Shown: positions 7,612-15,204 of the stretch, in pieces | Layout: each line of letters opens with the position of its first letter | Position numbering within the stretch: position 1 is the stretch's first letter | Source: SFTH01 sp963643985 | Lineage (GTDB): Bacteria > Bacillota > Clostridia > Christensenellales > Aristaeellaceae | Direction of reading: 5' to 3' | Assembly (NCBI GenBank): GCA_963643985.1 | Contig: CAVINP010000005.1 | Span: 1 to 49,688 of the forward strand | DNA: 49,688 bases | The notes under the pieces: generated by a model | Databases searched by the model: none | Told to the model about the DNA's origin: nothing | What the model saw: only the letters and a program-made list of their open reading frames with translations | Position numbers and translations under genes: made by a program

Positions 7612-9278
7612 TTCGCCGGATTTTCCGATCGATCAGTGTGGTGGCACTGGCGGTCTTCGCTTGCACGATGGTGCTGATCATGGATCTGCTCTACAACTAT
7701 TTTTCCGAGCAGCAGATGCAGCAGCTTCGTCAGCAGGCCGATCTTGTGGCCCAAGGCGTATCGCACGAGGGCATGACCTACTTTGACTCGCTGGATATGG
7801 ACGGCAGCCGGGTGACGTGGATAGACGGCGACGGCAATGTGCTCTATGACAACGAGGTCGATGCGGGCACAATGGACAATCATCTGGAGCGCGAGGAGAT
7901 ACAGCAGGTGCTCAAGGCAGGCGAGGGCGAGAGTGAGCGATATTCGACCACGCTGACCGAGCGGCAGATGTATGTGGCGCTCATGCTGGACGATGGCAGC
8001 ATTATCCGCGTATCGCACACGCAGTACACGATACTGACGCTGCTGGTGAGCCTGTCGCAGCCGATCATCATCGTGGTGGCCATCGGTCTGGGCCTGTCGC
8101 TCTTCCTGGCTTCCCGTTTGTCCAAGCGCATCGTGAAGCCGCTCAACAGCATGAATCTGGATCATCCGGACGCCAAGACGGTCTATCCCGAACTGACGCC
8201 GCTGGTCAACCGTCTTTGCTATCAGCAAAATCAGCTGACCATGCAGAAAAAAAAGCTGACGCGCAAGCAGCATGAACTGGATGCGGCGACGGGTTCGATG
8301 CAGGAGGGTCTGATACTGCTGGACGAAGAAGGCCTGGTGATGAGCATCAACCCCGCAGCCCAGCGGATACTGGGCGTGACGGATTACTGCATCGGCAAGG
8401 ACTTCATGCTCTTTAACCACAGCTGTGAGATGCAGAATCTGCTGCGCAAGGCCAGGATCGGCGAACCGGCCAACGATATATTTACCATTCATCATGTGCG
8501 CTATCAGGTCAACACCAGCCCCATCTGTTCCGAAGGTGCACTGGTCGGCACGGTGTTGTTGCTCATTGACATCGCCGAAAAGGAGAAAAACGAGCAGATG
8601 CGCCGTGAGTTCACCGCGAACGTGTCACACGAGCTTAAGACGCCGCTGCACACCATCGCGGGCTATGCGGAAATGCTGGCGGGCGGCATGGTGGCCGAAG
8701 GAGACGTGCCGAAGTTTTCGGAACAGATCCTGAGCGATGCCAAGCGCATGACGGCACTGGTCGAGGACATCATCCGACTCTCACATCTGGATGAGGGCGC
8801 GGAGGACATGAAGCGCGAACAGGTTGATCTGTACGAGCTGGCACTGCAGGCCACAAACAGCCTGCAAAGCTATGCAAGCGAGGCAGAGGTCAAGCTGACG
8901 CTGACTGGCGAATCCGCACCGCTGACCGGCATACCGCAACTGCTCAGCCTCATGGTGCGCAACCTCTGCGACAATGCCATCAAGTACAACCGCAGAGGCG
9001 GCAGCGTGAACGTGAACATCGAGAACAGCGCGGACGGTGTGCTGCTCTCGGTCAGCGACACCGGCATCGGCATCCCGAAAGATCAGCAGGAGCGCGTGTT
9101 CGAACGCTTCTACCGCGTCAACAAAAGCCGCTCGCGCGAACTGGGCGGCACGGGTCTGGGGCTTTCGATCGTCAAGCATGCGGCCATACTGCACAACGCG
9201 AAGATCGATCTGAGTTCCGTAGAGGACGAGGGCACGTGCATCACGGTCTCCTTTCCCGCGGGTCAATTGCCAAAATAA
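7608..9278 (+). CDS. Membrane sensor histidine kinase, PhoR-like
   Basis: A 556-residue sensor kinase. Membrane segments at about 9-30 and 141-169 flank an extracytoplasmic domain of about 110 residues. A short HAMP-like linker leads to a cytoplasmic PAS domain (about 225-325). The HisKA box NVSHELKTPLHTIAGY has its phospho-acceptor at H341. The ATPase has an N box NLCDNAIKYN, G1 DTGIGIP, an F box and G2 GTGLGLS. This order (membrane hairpin, PAS, HisKA, ATPase) is that of PhoR/WalK-type kinases. The start codon overlaps the stop of the response regulator gene, so the two are made together. The ligand is unknown; phosphate status is suggested by the upstream transporter/PhoU gene. Confidence 0.92.
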   Translation: MIRRIFRSISVVALAVFACTMVLIMDLLYNYFSEQQMQQLRQQADLVAQGVSHEGMTYFDSLDMDGSRVTWIDGDGNVLYDNEVDAGTMDNHLEREEIQQVLKAGEGESERYSTTLTERQMYVALMLDDGSIIRVSHTQYTILTLLVSLSQPIIIVVAIGLGLSLFLASRLSKRIVKPLNSMNLDHPDAKTVYPELTPLVNRLCYQQNQLTMQKKKLTRKQHELDAATGSMQEGLILLDEEGLVMSINPAAQRILGVTDYCIGKDFMLFNHSCEMQNLLRKARIGEPANDIFTIHHVRYQVNTSPICSEGALVGTVLLLIDIAEKEKNEQMRREFTANVSHELKTPLHTIAGYAEMLAGGMVAEGDVPKFSEQILSDAKRMTALVEDIIRLSHLDEGAEDMKREQVDLYELALQATNSLQSYASEAEVKLTLTGESAPLTGIPQLLSLMVRNLCDNAIKYNRRGGSVNVNIENSADGVLLSVSDTGIGIPKDQQERVFERFYRVNKSRSRELGGTGLGLSIVKHAAILHNAKIDLSSVEDEGTCITVSFPAGQLPK

Positions 9279-9317
9279 ATGCAGGTACTTGGGAAAATAT
9301 TGCCTTACATCCAAACT

Positions 9318-9350
9318 GCCGCGTCTCAGTCAAAGATTGAGGCGCGGCAT
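9318..9350 (+). other. Strong hairpin without T tract after the sensor kinase
   Basis: TGCCGCGTCTCA (9318-9329) pairs with TGAGGCGCGGCA (9339-9350) over 12 bp with one G-U, loop 9 nt. It lies 40 bp after the kinase stop. No T run follows, so it is either a Rho-assisted or degenerate terminator or an mRNA 3'-protecting hairpin. The rest of 9279-9538 shows only weak promoter-like sequence. Confidence 0.5.
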
Positions 9351-9398
9351 CGTTATGGCAGAAAAGGCACCCTGCTGCTTTCTGCTTCATATTTTTTG

Positions 9399-9427
9399 TT
9401 GCTTCAATTTTATATTTGTGATACACT
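9399..9427 (+). promoter_or_regulatory. Weak candidate promoter for tex
   Basis: TTGCTT (9399-9404) and TACACT (9422-9427) are separated by 17 bp. Both boxes match the consensus only in part. It is the best candidate in the 306-bp gap before tex. Confidence 0.25.
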
Positions 9428-9538
9428 GAAAATGCAATCGGCAGGTACAGTTCAACAACAGCCGTATTTGGTGCAACCGAGGACGGAATGCGGTATTTGT
9501 AATAAACAACCGAATCTGATGACGAAAGGACCCTTACA

Positions 9539-9583
9539 ATGAAAGACAGTGGGGGGAAGGACGAGCAGTTTGCACGAGGGTAA
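9539..9583 (+). CDS. Possible 14-residue leader peptide coupled to tex
   Basis: An ATG at 9539, preceded by GAAAGGA with 8 nt spacing, opens a 14-codon frame (MKDSGGKDEQFARG) ending in TAA at 9581-9583. One base separates this stop from the tex ATG at 9585. The arrangement is typical of translational coupling. The ribosome binding site of the leader is better spaced than that of tex (GAGGG, 4 nt from its ATG). The peptide matches no known attenuator, and it could be chance. Confidence 0.35.
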   Translation: MKDSGGKDEQFARG

Positions 9584-9584
9584 T

Positions 9585-11726
9585 ATGGACTACGCAAAAA
9601 TACTATCCGAAGAGATGAATATTCGCCCCGAGCAGGCGCGTGCGGTCATCGATCTGATCGATGCGGGAAATACCATTCCGTTTATCGCGCGTTACCGCAA
9701 GGAAGCGCACGGTTCACTGGATGATACCGTACTGAGGACGCTGGCGGAGCGCCTCGAATACCTGCGCGGTCTGGACAAGCGCCGCGCGGAGATACTGCGA
9801 AGCATTGCCGAGCAGGATCGGCTCACGGCGGCACTTCAAAAGAAAATCGAGGCGGCAAAAACGCTCGCGGAGTTGGAGGATCTGTACCGTCCGTACCGAC
9901 CGAAGCGCCGGACGCGTGCAACGGTTGCAAAGGAGCGCGGACTGGAGCCGCTGGCCCTGTTTTTGCGCCTGCAGCCGATGCGAGCGGACGTGAATGCGGA
10001 GGCAAAGAAGTATCTGTCTGCGGAAGTGCCCGACACCGAGGCGGCATTGGCAGGTGCGAGGGATATCATCGCGGAGCAGATCAGCGACGACGCCGAGGCG
10101 CGCAAACCGCTGCGTGCGCTTGTGAACCGGAAAGCCGTTCTGGTCAGCAGTGCAGCAAAGGACGAGGAAAGCGTTTACAAAATGTACTACAACGCTTCCG
10201 AGCCTGTGGCTCGCATGCAGGGGCATCGCATTCTGGCTGTCAACCGCGGTGAGCGCGAGGGCTATCTGAAGGTGAATGTCGTGATGCCGGATGATGAGGC
10301 GATCGCAATTCTGAAGCAGAACTATGTGCGCAGCGGTTCGGGGACGCAGGCGGAAATGAGCCTGGCCTGCGAGGATGCATGGGAACGCCTGATCGCGCCG
10401 TCTCTGGAACGCGAGACGCGTGCAGACATGACGGAGCGGGCAAACGAAGCCGCCATCCGTGTGTTTTCGGAGAACCTCCACCAGCTCCTGATGACACCGC
10501 CCATCCGCGGCCATGCAACGCTGGGCGTGGATCCGGGCTTTCGTACCGGCTGCAAGCTGGCGGCGATCGATGCGACCGGCAAGGTGCTCGAAACGGGCGT
10601 GGGGTATTTTACGCTGCCGATTCATGAAAAGCAGAAGGAAACTGCCAGACATCTGATCCTCGGCATGATCCGCCGCCACAACATCACTGCGATCGCCATC
10701 GGCAACGGCACGGCCTCTCGGGAGAGTGAACGCTTCATCGCGGAGCTTCTCAAGGAAGTGCCGAATGTAAAATACATGATCGTGAGTGAGGCGGGTGCAT
10801 CCGTGTATTCCGCGAGTGAACTGGCGGCAAAGGAATTCCCGGATTATGACGTGTCGCTGCGAAGTGCGGTCTCCATTGCACGCAGAATGCAGGATGCGCT
10901 GGCGGAACTGGTGAAGATCGATCCGAAGTCCATCGGCGTGGGTCAGTATCAGCACGATCTGAAGCAGAGCAGACTGACCGAGGCGCTCGACGGTGTGGTG
11001 GAGGCCTGCGTGAACCGGGTTGGTGTGGAGGTCAGCACGGCTTCTGCGGCGCTCCTGACGCATGTCGCCGGCATCGGTCCGACGCTTGCGAACAACATCG
11101 TGGCCTACCGCGAGGAGAACGGCATTCCGAGCCGCGCGGCACTGAAGAGGGTGCCCAAGCTCGGCCCGAAGGCGTTCGAACAGTGCGCAGGTTTCCTGCG
11201 CGTGCGTGACAGTGCAAATCCGCTGGATGCCACGGCCGTGCATCCGGAGAGCTATGCAGTCGCGAAAAGATTATTGGAGCTCCTCTCCTGTGACATGAAG
11301 GCTCTGAAAAACGGCGGCATACGGGATATCGGCGTGCGTGCCGAGCACTACGGAACGGAAAAGCTCACCGATGAGCTGGGTGTCGGGCTGCCCACACTCC
11401 GTGATATTCTCTCGGAGCTTCAAAAGCCCGGACGCGACCCGCGCGACGATCTGCCTGCACCGGTATTCAGCACACAGGTGCTGGAAATTGCCGATCTGAA
11501 GCCGGGCATGGAACTGACCGGGACCGTGCGCAACGTGGTCGATTTCGGAGCCTTCGTGGATATCGGCGTGCACCGGGACGGGCTGGTGCATTTGTCAAAG
11601 ATGTCCGAACGCTTTGTACGCCACCCGAGTGAGGTGGTCAAGGTCGGCGATGTCGTGAAGGTCTGGGTGCTGGATGTGGATGAGAAGAAGAAAAGAATTG
11701 CACTCACGATGGTCAAGCCGGGGTAA
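9585..11726 (+). CDS. tex: Tex family S1 RNA-binding transcription accessory protein
   Basis: A 713-residue cytoplasmic nucleic-acid-binding protein of the Tex/Spt6-core family. Domain order is as expected: helical Tex N-terminal region (1-190), a YqgF/RNase H-like fold starting with TLGVDPGFRTGCK near 311, a helix-hairpin-helix region (about 480-560) including the family signature VGQYQHDL near 456, and an S1 domain (about 639-711) with the usual GTVRNVVDFGAFVDIG strand pair. The length is normal for the family. The ATG at 9585 is chosen because MDYAKILSEE matches the usual N-terminus; the frame is open 12 codons further upstream but without a ribosome binding site. Tex proteins act in transcription and RNA metabolism; the exact role is not settled. 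It is alone, between intergenic stretches with no clear partner. Confidence 0.93.
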   Translation: MDYAKILSEEMNIRPEQARAVIDLIDAGNTIPFIARYRKEAHGSLDDTVLRTLAERLEYLRGLDKRRAEILRSIAEQDRLTAALQKKIEAAKTLAELEDLYRPYRPKRRTRATVAKERGLEPLALFLRLQPMRADVNAEAKKYLSAEVPDTEAALAGARDIIAEQISDDAEARKPLRALVNRKAVLVSSAAKDEESVYKMYYNASEPVARMQGHRILAVNRGEREGYLKVNVVMPDDEAIAILKQNYVRSGSGTQAEMSLACEDAWERLIAPSLERETRADMTERANEAAIRVFSENLHQLLMTPPIRGHATLGVDPGFRTGCKLAAIDATGKVLETGVGYFTLPIHEKQKETARHLILGMIRRHNITAIAIGNGTASRESERFIAELLKEVPNVKYMIVSEAGASVYSASELAAKEFPDYDVSLRSAVSIARRMQDALAELVKIDPKSIGVGQYQHDLKQSRLTEALDGVVEACVNRVGVEVSTASAALLTHVAGIGPTLANNIVAYREENGIPSRAALKRVPKLGPKAFEQCAGFLRVRDSANPLDATAVHPESYAVAKRLLELLSCDMKALKNGGIRDIGVRAEHYGTEKLTDELGVGLPTLRDILSELQKPGRDPRDDLPAPVFSTQVLEIADLKPGMELTGTVRNVVDFGAFVDIGVHRDGLVHLSKMSERFVRHPSEVVKVGDVVKVWVLDVDEKKKRIALTMVKPG

Positions 11727-11896
11727 AGGATGTCCGATGTAAAGCAGGAGGAGCCCTGCCCTTTGCAGATGCAGCCGGTGAAGGGAAGTTCGGCAGTGCC
11801 ATAAATTCGCGTATTTATATATGTAGAGATGCTGAATAAACGGTTGCAGACACACAACAACCGGATGAAAATCGCAACGTTTTCAGACACATACGC

Positions 11897-11925
11897 TTTA
11901 CATCGGTGCCGATTTATCCTATAAT
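11897..11925 (+). promoter_or_regulatory. Strong sigma-A promoter upstream of the nitroreductase gene
   Basis: TTTACA (11897-11902) and TATAAT (11920-11925) are 17 bp apart. Transcription should start near 11932, directly before the MITE-like element, which therefore becomes part of the nitroreductase 5' untranslated region. The preceding 11727-11896 shows no gene. Confidence 0.65.
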
Positions 11926-11942
11926 GGGATAAGAAATATTTA

Positions 11943-12120
11943 GGATCCCCTGATTAATTCGGCGGCGAATCTGAGCGTGCCTTTCGTCCACCTGCTTCGT
12001 ACGCACCTGTCGCACTGCCCAAGCCCAGCATAGCAGGTCTTGGGTGCGTGAATTGCAGCAGCGCGATTGCTGTTACGAAATTCACTGCTCAGCTTACCAC
12101 CTCATTTAATTAATGTATCC
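11943..12120 (+). mobile_element. Complete MITE-like element, 178 bp
   Basis: The element begins GGATCCCCTGATTAATT and ends in the approximate reverse complement (AATTAATGTATCC). It is flanked on both sides by TTA (11940-11942 and 12121-12123), a likely 3-bp target duplication. The 3' part repeats almost exactly at 1-56. The interior contains CCCAAG/CTTGGG and other complementary arms, so the transcript would fold. It has no coding capacity, so a transposase would have to act in trans. Confidence 0.6.
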
Positions 12121-12227
12121 TTAAGCAGGAACAGTGAAAAAGGAACAGCATCATGCTCTGTTCGACAAGCGCAAAAAGCATGGCATTACAGATGCCAGAA
12201 AAACAATTCCGCAAGGAGGGATTTTAT

Positions 12228-12755
12228 ATGAATGATATTATTCAGGCCATCAGGACACGTCGCAGCATTCGCAGATTCAAGCCGGACATGCCGTCCAAGG
12301 AAGATATACAGACCATAGTCGATTCCGGTCTGTACGCCGCAAGCGGCATGGGAAGGCAGTCGGTCATCACGCTGGCCGTGACCAACAAGGAAATGCGTGA
12401 CAGGTTCTCCCATGCCAATGCCGCGGTCATGGGGCAGGGCAAGGGCACGGATCCGTTTTACGGTGCACCCGTTGTCCTAATTGTGCTGGCTGACAAAAAC
12501 TGCCCGACCCATGTATACGACGGCAGCCTGGTGATGGGCAATATGCTCCTTGCAGCTCACGTGCTGGGCCTTGGCAGTATCTGGATTCATAGGGCCAAGG
12601 AAGAGTTTGAGACCCTTGAATTCAAGCAGCTTCTGAAGGAACTGGGCATTGAGGGTGAGTGGGAAGGCATCGGCCACTGCGCCGTTGGCTACATTGACGG
12701 TGAGGCCCCCAAGGCGGCAGAGCGTAAGCCGGGCAGGGTGTATTGGATAGAATAA
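12228..12755 (+). CDS. Nitroreductase-family FMN oxidoreductase
   Basis: A 175-residue protein of the nitroreductase fold, which binds FMN and reduces nitro compounds, quinones or flavins with NAD(P)H. The N-terminal flavin-phosphate motif RTRRSIRRF (9-17), the AASGMGRQS loop near 38-46, the hydrophobic APVVLIVLADK strand and the G-x-G-S-x-W-I-H region near 115-120 are visible. It is at the short end of the family. The ATG at 12228 follows AAGGAGGG with 7 nt spacing, which decides the start. The gene is monocistronic: a strong promoter lies about 300 bp upstream with a MITE between, and a bidirectional terminator follows. The substrate cannot be told from the sequence. Confidence 0.9.
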   Translation: MNDIIQAIRTRRSIRRFKPDMPSKEDIQTIVDSGLYAASGMGRQSVITLAVTNKEMRDRFSHANAAVMGQGKGTDPFYGAPVVLIVLADKNCPTHVYDGSLVMGNMLLAAHVLGLGSIWIHRAKEEFETLEFKQLLKELGIEGEWEGIGHCAVGYIDGEAPKAAERKPGRVYWIE

Positions 12756-12760
12756 TAAAA

Positions 12761-12787
12761 CCCGGGAGTCGATTCGCGGCTCCCGGG
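12761..12787. terminator. Bidirectional terminator between convergent genes
   Basis: Perfect 8-bp stem CCCGGGAG (12761-12768)/CTCCCGGG (12780-12787) with an 11-nt loop. On the minus strand it is followed by TTTTATTATT, a good T tract; on the plus strand only by CTTTC. It serves the nitroreductase and XRE regulator genes, which converge here. Confidence 0.8.
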
Positions 12788-12790
12788 CTT

Positions 12791-13027
12791 TCAGTTGTCC
12801 TGCTGTAATTCCTTCTCGGTCATCCCGACCAGAACACTTGGTCTGACCCCCAGTGCTTCGGAGATCTTCCAAAGCGTGTCCAGACGAACGGTGCGTCGGC
12901 CGTTTTCAATCATCGCGAGATGGCTGCGGGAAATGCCGGCCAGACCGGACAACTTCTCCTGCGACAGCCCCATCTCGCTCCTGAGCTGACCGATTACGTT
13001 TCCGAAAGCTTTACTGTTATAGGGCAT
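12791..13027 (-). CDS. XRE-family HTH transcriptional regulator
   Basis: A 78-residue protein that is almost only a lambda-repressor/Cro-type helix-turn-helix. The pattern LRSEMGLSQEKLSGLAGIS followed by SHLAMIENGRR (about 15-45) is the classic HTH_3 signature. The hydrophobic LWKISEALGV helix completes the fold. The start ATG follows GGAGG with 7 nt spacing. Its start region is framed by a perfect 11-bp inverted repeat (13013-13023/13052-13062), which suggests autoregulation at the DNA or RNA level. It lies 68 bp downstream of, and in line with, a small secreted-protein gene on the same strand and may be cotranscribed with it. Target genes are unknown. Confidence 0.88.
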   Translation of the reverse strand: MPYNSKAFGNVIGQLRSEMGLSQEKLSGLAGISRSHLAMIENGRRTVRLDTLWKISEALGVRPSVLVGMTEKELQQDN

Positions 13028-13062
13028 GGTTGCATCCTCCTTTTCTTTGCTCCTATAACAGT
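13013..13062. promoter_or_regulatory. 11-bp inverted repeat around the XRE regulator start
   Basis: ACTGTTATAGG (13013-13023) and CCTATAACAGT (13052-13062) are exact reverse complements separated by 28 bp. The inner arm lies in codons 2-6 of the regulator gene, the outer arm about 25 bp before its start. As DNA it could be a paired operator bound by the regulator. As RNA it would form a hairpin with the GGAGG site and the AUG in the loop. Confidence 0.6.
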
Positions 13063-13095
13063 CCGTGTTTTTCCCGCGAACAGCCTCGCTTGAGC

Positions 13096-13542
13096 TTATT
13101 GGAAGATCACACCGCCGGATATGGTCAGGCTGAACGGTACGGGCGAGTTAAGCTGATCGTTTTCGTGCAGCCTGAGGAAAATGGTATCGGGGGATTCGCC
13201 CTCGTCCGGTGCGGAAACAATTTCCCATTCCAGCTGGTCTCCGTCTCCGCGATCGGAATAGACCGTGAGGCTGCCCCATTCGCTTCCCTCGGCCAGGCAG
13301 GTGTAGATGTACGTGCCTTCGGGAAGATCCTCACCGACGATGTACGATCCCTGGGGGAGCGTAGCTGTCTTGGGCAGACCACGCGAGACGAGTTCATCAT
13401 TGAGCTGCGAGAGCAGCTCGAGTATTTCATCATCCGTCATGGACGTTAGATCCACCGATTCTGCCGAGGCGATCGATGTGATCGTGAGCATGACGAGCAA
13501 TGAAATCAAGCAGCAGAGTCCTCTTCGCAATGTCCTGTTCAT
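13096..13542 (-). CDS. Small secreted protein of unknown function
   Basis: A 148-residue protein with a clear signal peptide: basic MNRTLRRG, a hydrophobic core to about residue 25, and an ASA cleavage site near 27-29. The mature part begins with an acidic helix (DDEILELLSQLNDEL) and continues as a beta-rich domain with the phrase YIVGEDLPEGTYIYTC (about 65-82). Similar short G-x-D-(I/L)-P-x-G-x-Y modules occur in secreted or lipoprotein-type Bacillota proteins of unknown function. The start at 13542 follows AAAGGGTGA at suitable spacing; a GTG four codons upstream would overlap this site and is rejected. It is divergent from the TPR/giant protein operon, sharing a 200-bp intergenic region with it. 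Confidence 0.75.
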   Translation of the reverse strand: MNRTLRRGLCCLISLLVMLTITSIASAESVDLTSMTDDEILELLSQLNDELVSRGLPKTATLPQGSYIVGEDLPEGTYIYTCLAEGSEWGSLTVYSDRGDGDQLEWEIVSAPDEGESPDTIFLRLHENDQLNSPVPFSLTISGGVIFQ

Positions 13543-13564
13543 TTGAACAATCACCCTTTCCTAC

Positions 13565-13593
13565 TTATAATACCTTGCAGTATTTTAGCACAA
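13565..13593 (-). promoter_or_regulatory. Weak candidate promoter of the small secreted protein
   Basis: On the minus strand TTGTGC (13593-13588) and TTATAA (13570-13565) are 17 bp apart, ending 22 bp before the start codon. Both boxes are imperfect. Confidence 0.3.
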
Positions 13594-13611
13594 TTCCAAC
13601 ATCCGACTGAC

Positions 13612-13632
13612 CTTTAGGGATAACAGGATTAA
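13612..13632 (+). repeat. Solitary end resembling the MITE terminus
   Basis: CTTTAGGGATAACAGGATTAA resembles the terminal sequence CTTTAGGGATACACTGATTAA read in reverse from 41-61, with one insertion, one deletion and one substitution. No second end is found nearby, so it may be a relic or chance. Confidence 0.25.
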
Positions 13633-13675
13633 GACAAAAAAGTTATATAGAAAATGCCATTTGCGTGAAAACATG

Positions 13676-13704
13676 TTGCTTTTTGCCACGATTTATGGTA
13701 GAAT
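13676..13704 (+). promoter_or_regulatory. Candidate promoter of the TPR/giant protein operon
   Basis: TTGCTT (13676-13681) and TAGAAT (13699-13704) are 17 bp apart; transcription would start near 13711, about 33 nt before the first start codon. No other promoter is apparent between here and 46095. Confidence 0.5.
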
Positions 13705-13743
13705 AAAACAGGATGAAAATAGGGGGGAGTATACCCAAACGCA

Positions 13744-15204
13744 ATGAGAGACGCGAAAAATCCGGACGGAATCAAGCCAAAGCGCCCCCGCAGGGCTGTC
13801 AGGCGCGTGCTCGCGGGTGGGCTGGTCGTTGCTCTGTTCGCAACCGGCACTTTATACAACGCCACAAACGTTGCACTCAACGCCAATGTGCTTGCCAGGA
13901 ATGCGGCCGTCGTTGCGGCCATGCAACTTTTGGAGAACGATGAATATGCAAACCTAGGCCGGTTCGGCAGAATGAGCCGGTATATGCAGGACTACCTGAC
14001 CGTAGCAAGGGATTATGATGATTATGAACTGGGTGCAGCGATCGCCATTTCAAAGGGAAACTACGAGGATGCACTGGCCTGCACGGATCTGTCCATTGCA
14101 AACCATGAGGGTGATGAGACCGGGCTTGGCGATCTGTATCTGAGAAAGGGCTATCTGTATACGCTGCTCGAGGATTATGAAAGCGCAGAGACCTGGCTCA
14201 ACAGGGGCATTGAACTTCATTCATCCCCGGAAGCGTATCTCACGCGTGCTCAGGTTCGCTTGAGTTTGGGCGATACGCAGGGTGCACTCGATGACGTAGG
14301 CGTCTACATTGACACTGCGGACGATGCCATGGAGCTTCTGCCCAACCTCATCAATGTCTATGAAGCAGCGGGAGATTATCAGACTGCAGTCGGTTATTAT
14401 ACGATGCTGCTGGATGACAAGACCTATCACAAGGATGACTACTATCTCAACCGCGCCTACTGCTACACCAACATGGGCAGCATGGAACTGGCGGAGGCTG
14501 ATTGCGCGAGCTACAGCGCAGCCGGCGGAGCGGATGTGGCCATGGCCGACGTGATGCTTGGCATAGGCTGGATGCGCCAGGGCGAATACGGCAAGGCGGA
14601 CGAATGCTTCCTTCAGGCACAGAATGACGGATATGATAATCCGGAAGCACTCAATTACTACATCGTGCTCTGTGCATACATCTCCGGGGATTATGAGCGT
14701 ACCTGTGAATACGGTGATCAGGCAGTGCAGTCGATACTGGACGGCAGCGGCGGCCAAACCGCGAGCCTGCAGCTGGAGGAATCCACGGGCAAGCTTCAAG
14801 TGACGCTGGCGGAGACGGACCTCTCTTCGCTCTGCCTGATGACGGGCGCGGCACACGTTCAGTTGGGCGATTTCGACAGTGCGATCGACAGCCTGACGGC
14901 CTGCCTGAAAACCGACGGTAGTACGGTTTTTGCAAACTACCTGCGCGGCAGTTGTCTGCTGGCTGCTGCACGCTACGAAGAGGCATTGGCAGACTTCGAT
15001 GCAGCGATTGAAGCGGGCGAGGAAGTTGAAAAGAGCAGGTACGGCCGGGGCATTTGCCGAATGCAGCTGGGCGACCGGGAAGGCGCGATGGAAGACTTCG
15101 ATTGGGTGATGCTCAACGGTGAGGACGAAGACCTGTTTGAGACCACCTACGAAATGATGCAGAAGTTATTGACGGAAGATACAGACACAGTGGAGGACGA
15201 TTGA
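13744..15204 (+). CDS. Membrane-anchored TPR protein
   Basis: A 486-residue protein. A basic N-terminus (KPKRPRRAVRR, 11-21) and one hydrophobic segment (about 22-38) form a signal anchor, with the rest outside the membrane. Most of the chain is tetratricopeptide repeats: units such as YLRKGYLYTLLEDYESAETWLNRGIEL, with the usual small and aromatic positions, recur from about residue 95 to 470. TPR scaffolds bind other proteins. The start is the first ATG after a GGGGGGAG purine tract, though the 14-nt spacing is long. The stop touches the start of the next TPR gene, so these two are coupled, and the giant surface-protein gene follows. A role in export, folding or assembly of that protein is inferred from position only. 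Confidence 0.85.
   Translation: MRDAKNPDGIKPKRPRRAVRRVLAGGLVVALFATGTLYNATNVALNANVLARNAAVVAAMQLLENDEYANLGRFGRMSRYMQDYLTVARDYDDYELGAAIAISKGNYEDALACTDLSIANHEGDETGLGDLYLRKGYLYTLLEDYESAETWLNRGIELHSSPEAYLTRAQVRLSLGDTQGALDDVGVYIDTADDAMELLPNLINVYEAAGDYQTAVGYYTMLLDDKTYHKDDYYLNRAYCYTNMGSMELAEADCASYSAAGGADVAMADVMLGIGWMRQGEYGKADECFLQAQNDGYDNPEALNYYIVLCAYISGDYERTCEYGDQAVQSILDGSGGQTASLQLEESTGKLQVTLAETDLSSLCLMTGAAHVQLGDFDSAIDSLTACLKTDGSTVFANYLRGSCLLAAARYEEALADFDAAIEAGEEVEKSRYGRGICRMQLGDREGAMEDFDWVMLNGEDEDLFETTYEMMQKLLTEDTDTVEDD

Noticed and set aside
7132..8495. Minus-strand frames opposite the two-component genes
   Set aside because: They are antisense shadows of clearly recognised regulator and kinase coding sequence.
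9279..9542. 87-codon plus-strand frame between the sensor kinase and tex
   Set aside because: It starts directly at the kinase stop without a ribosome binding site, runs through a strong hairpin, and resembles nothing.
13612..13632. Resemblance of TAGGGATAACAGGATTAA to the I-SceI homing site
   Set aside because: Only a partial match to the 18-bp site and no homing endonuclease gene nearby; similarity to the MITE end explains it as well or better.
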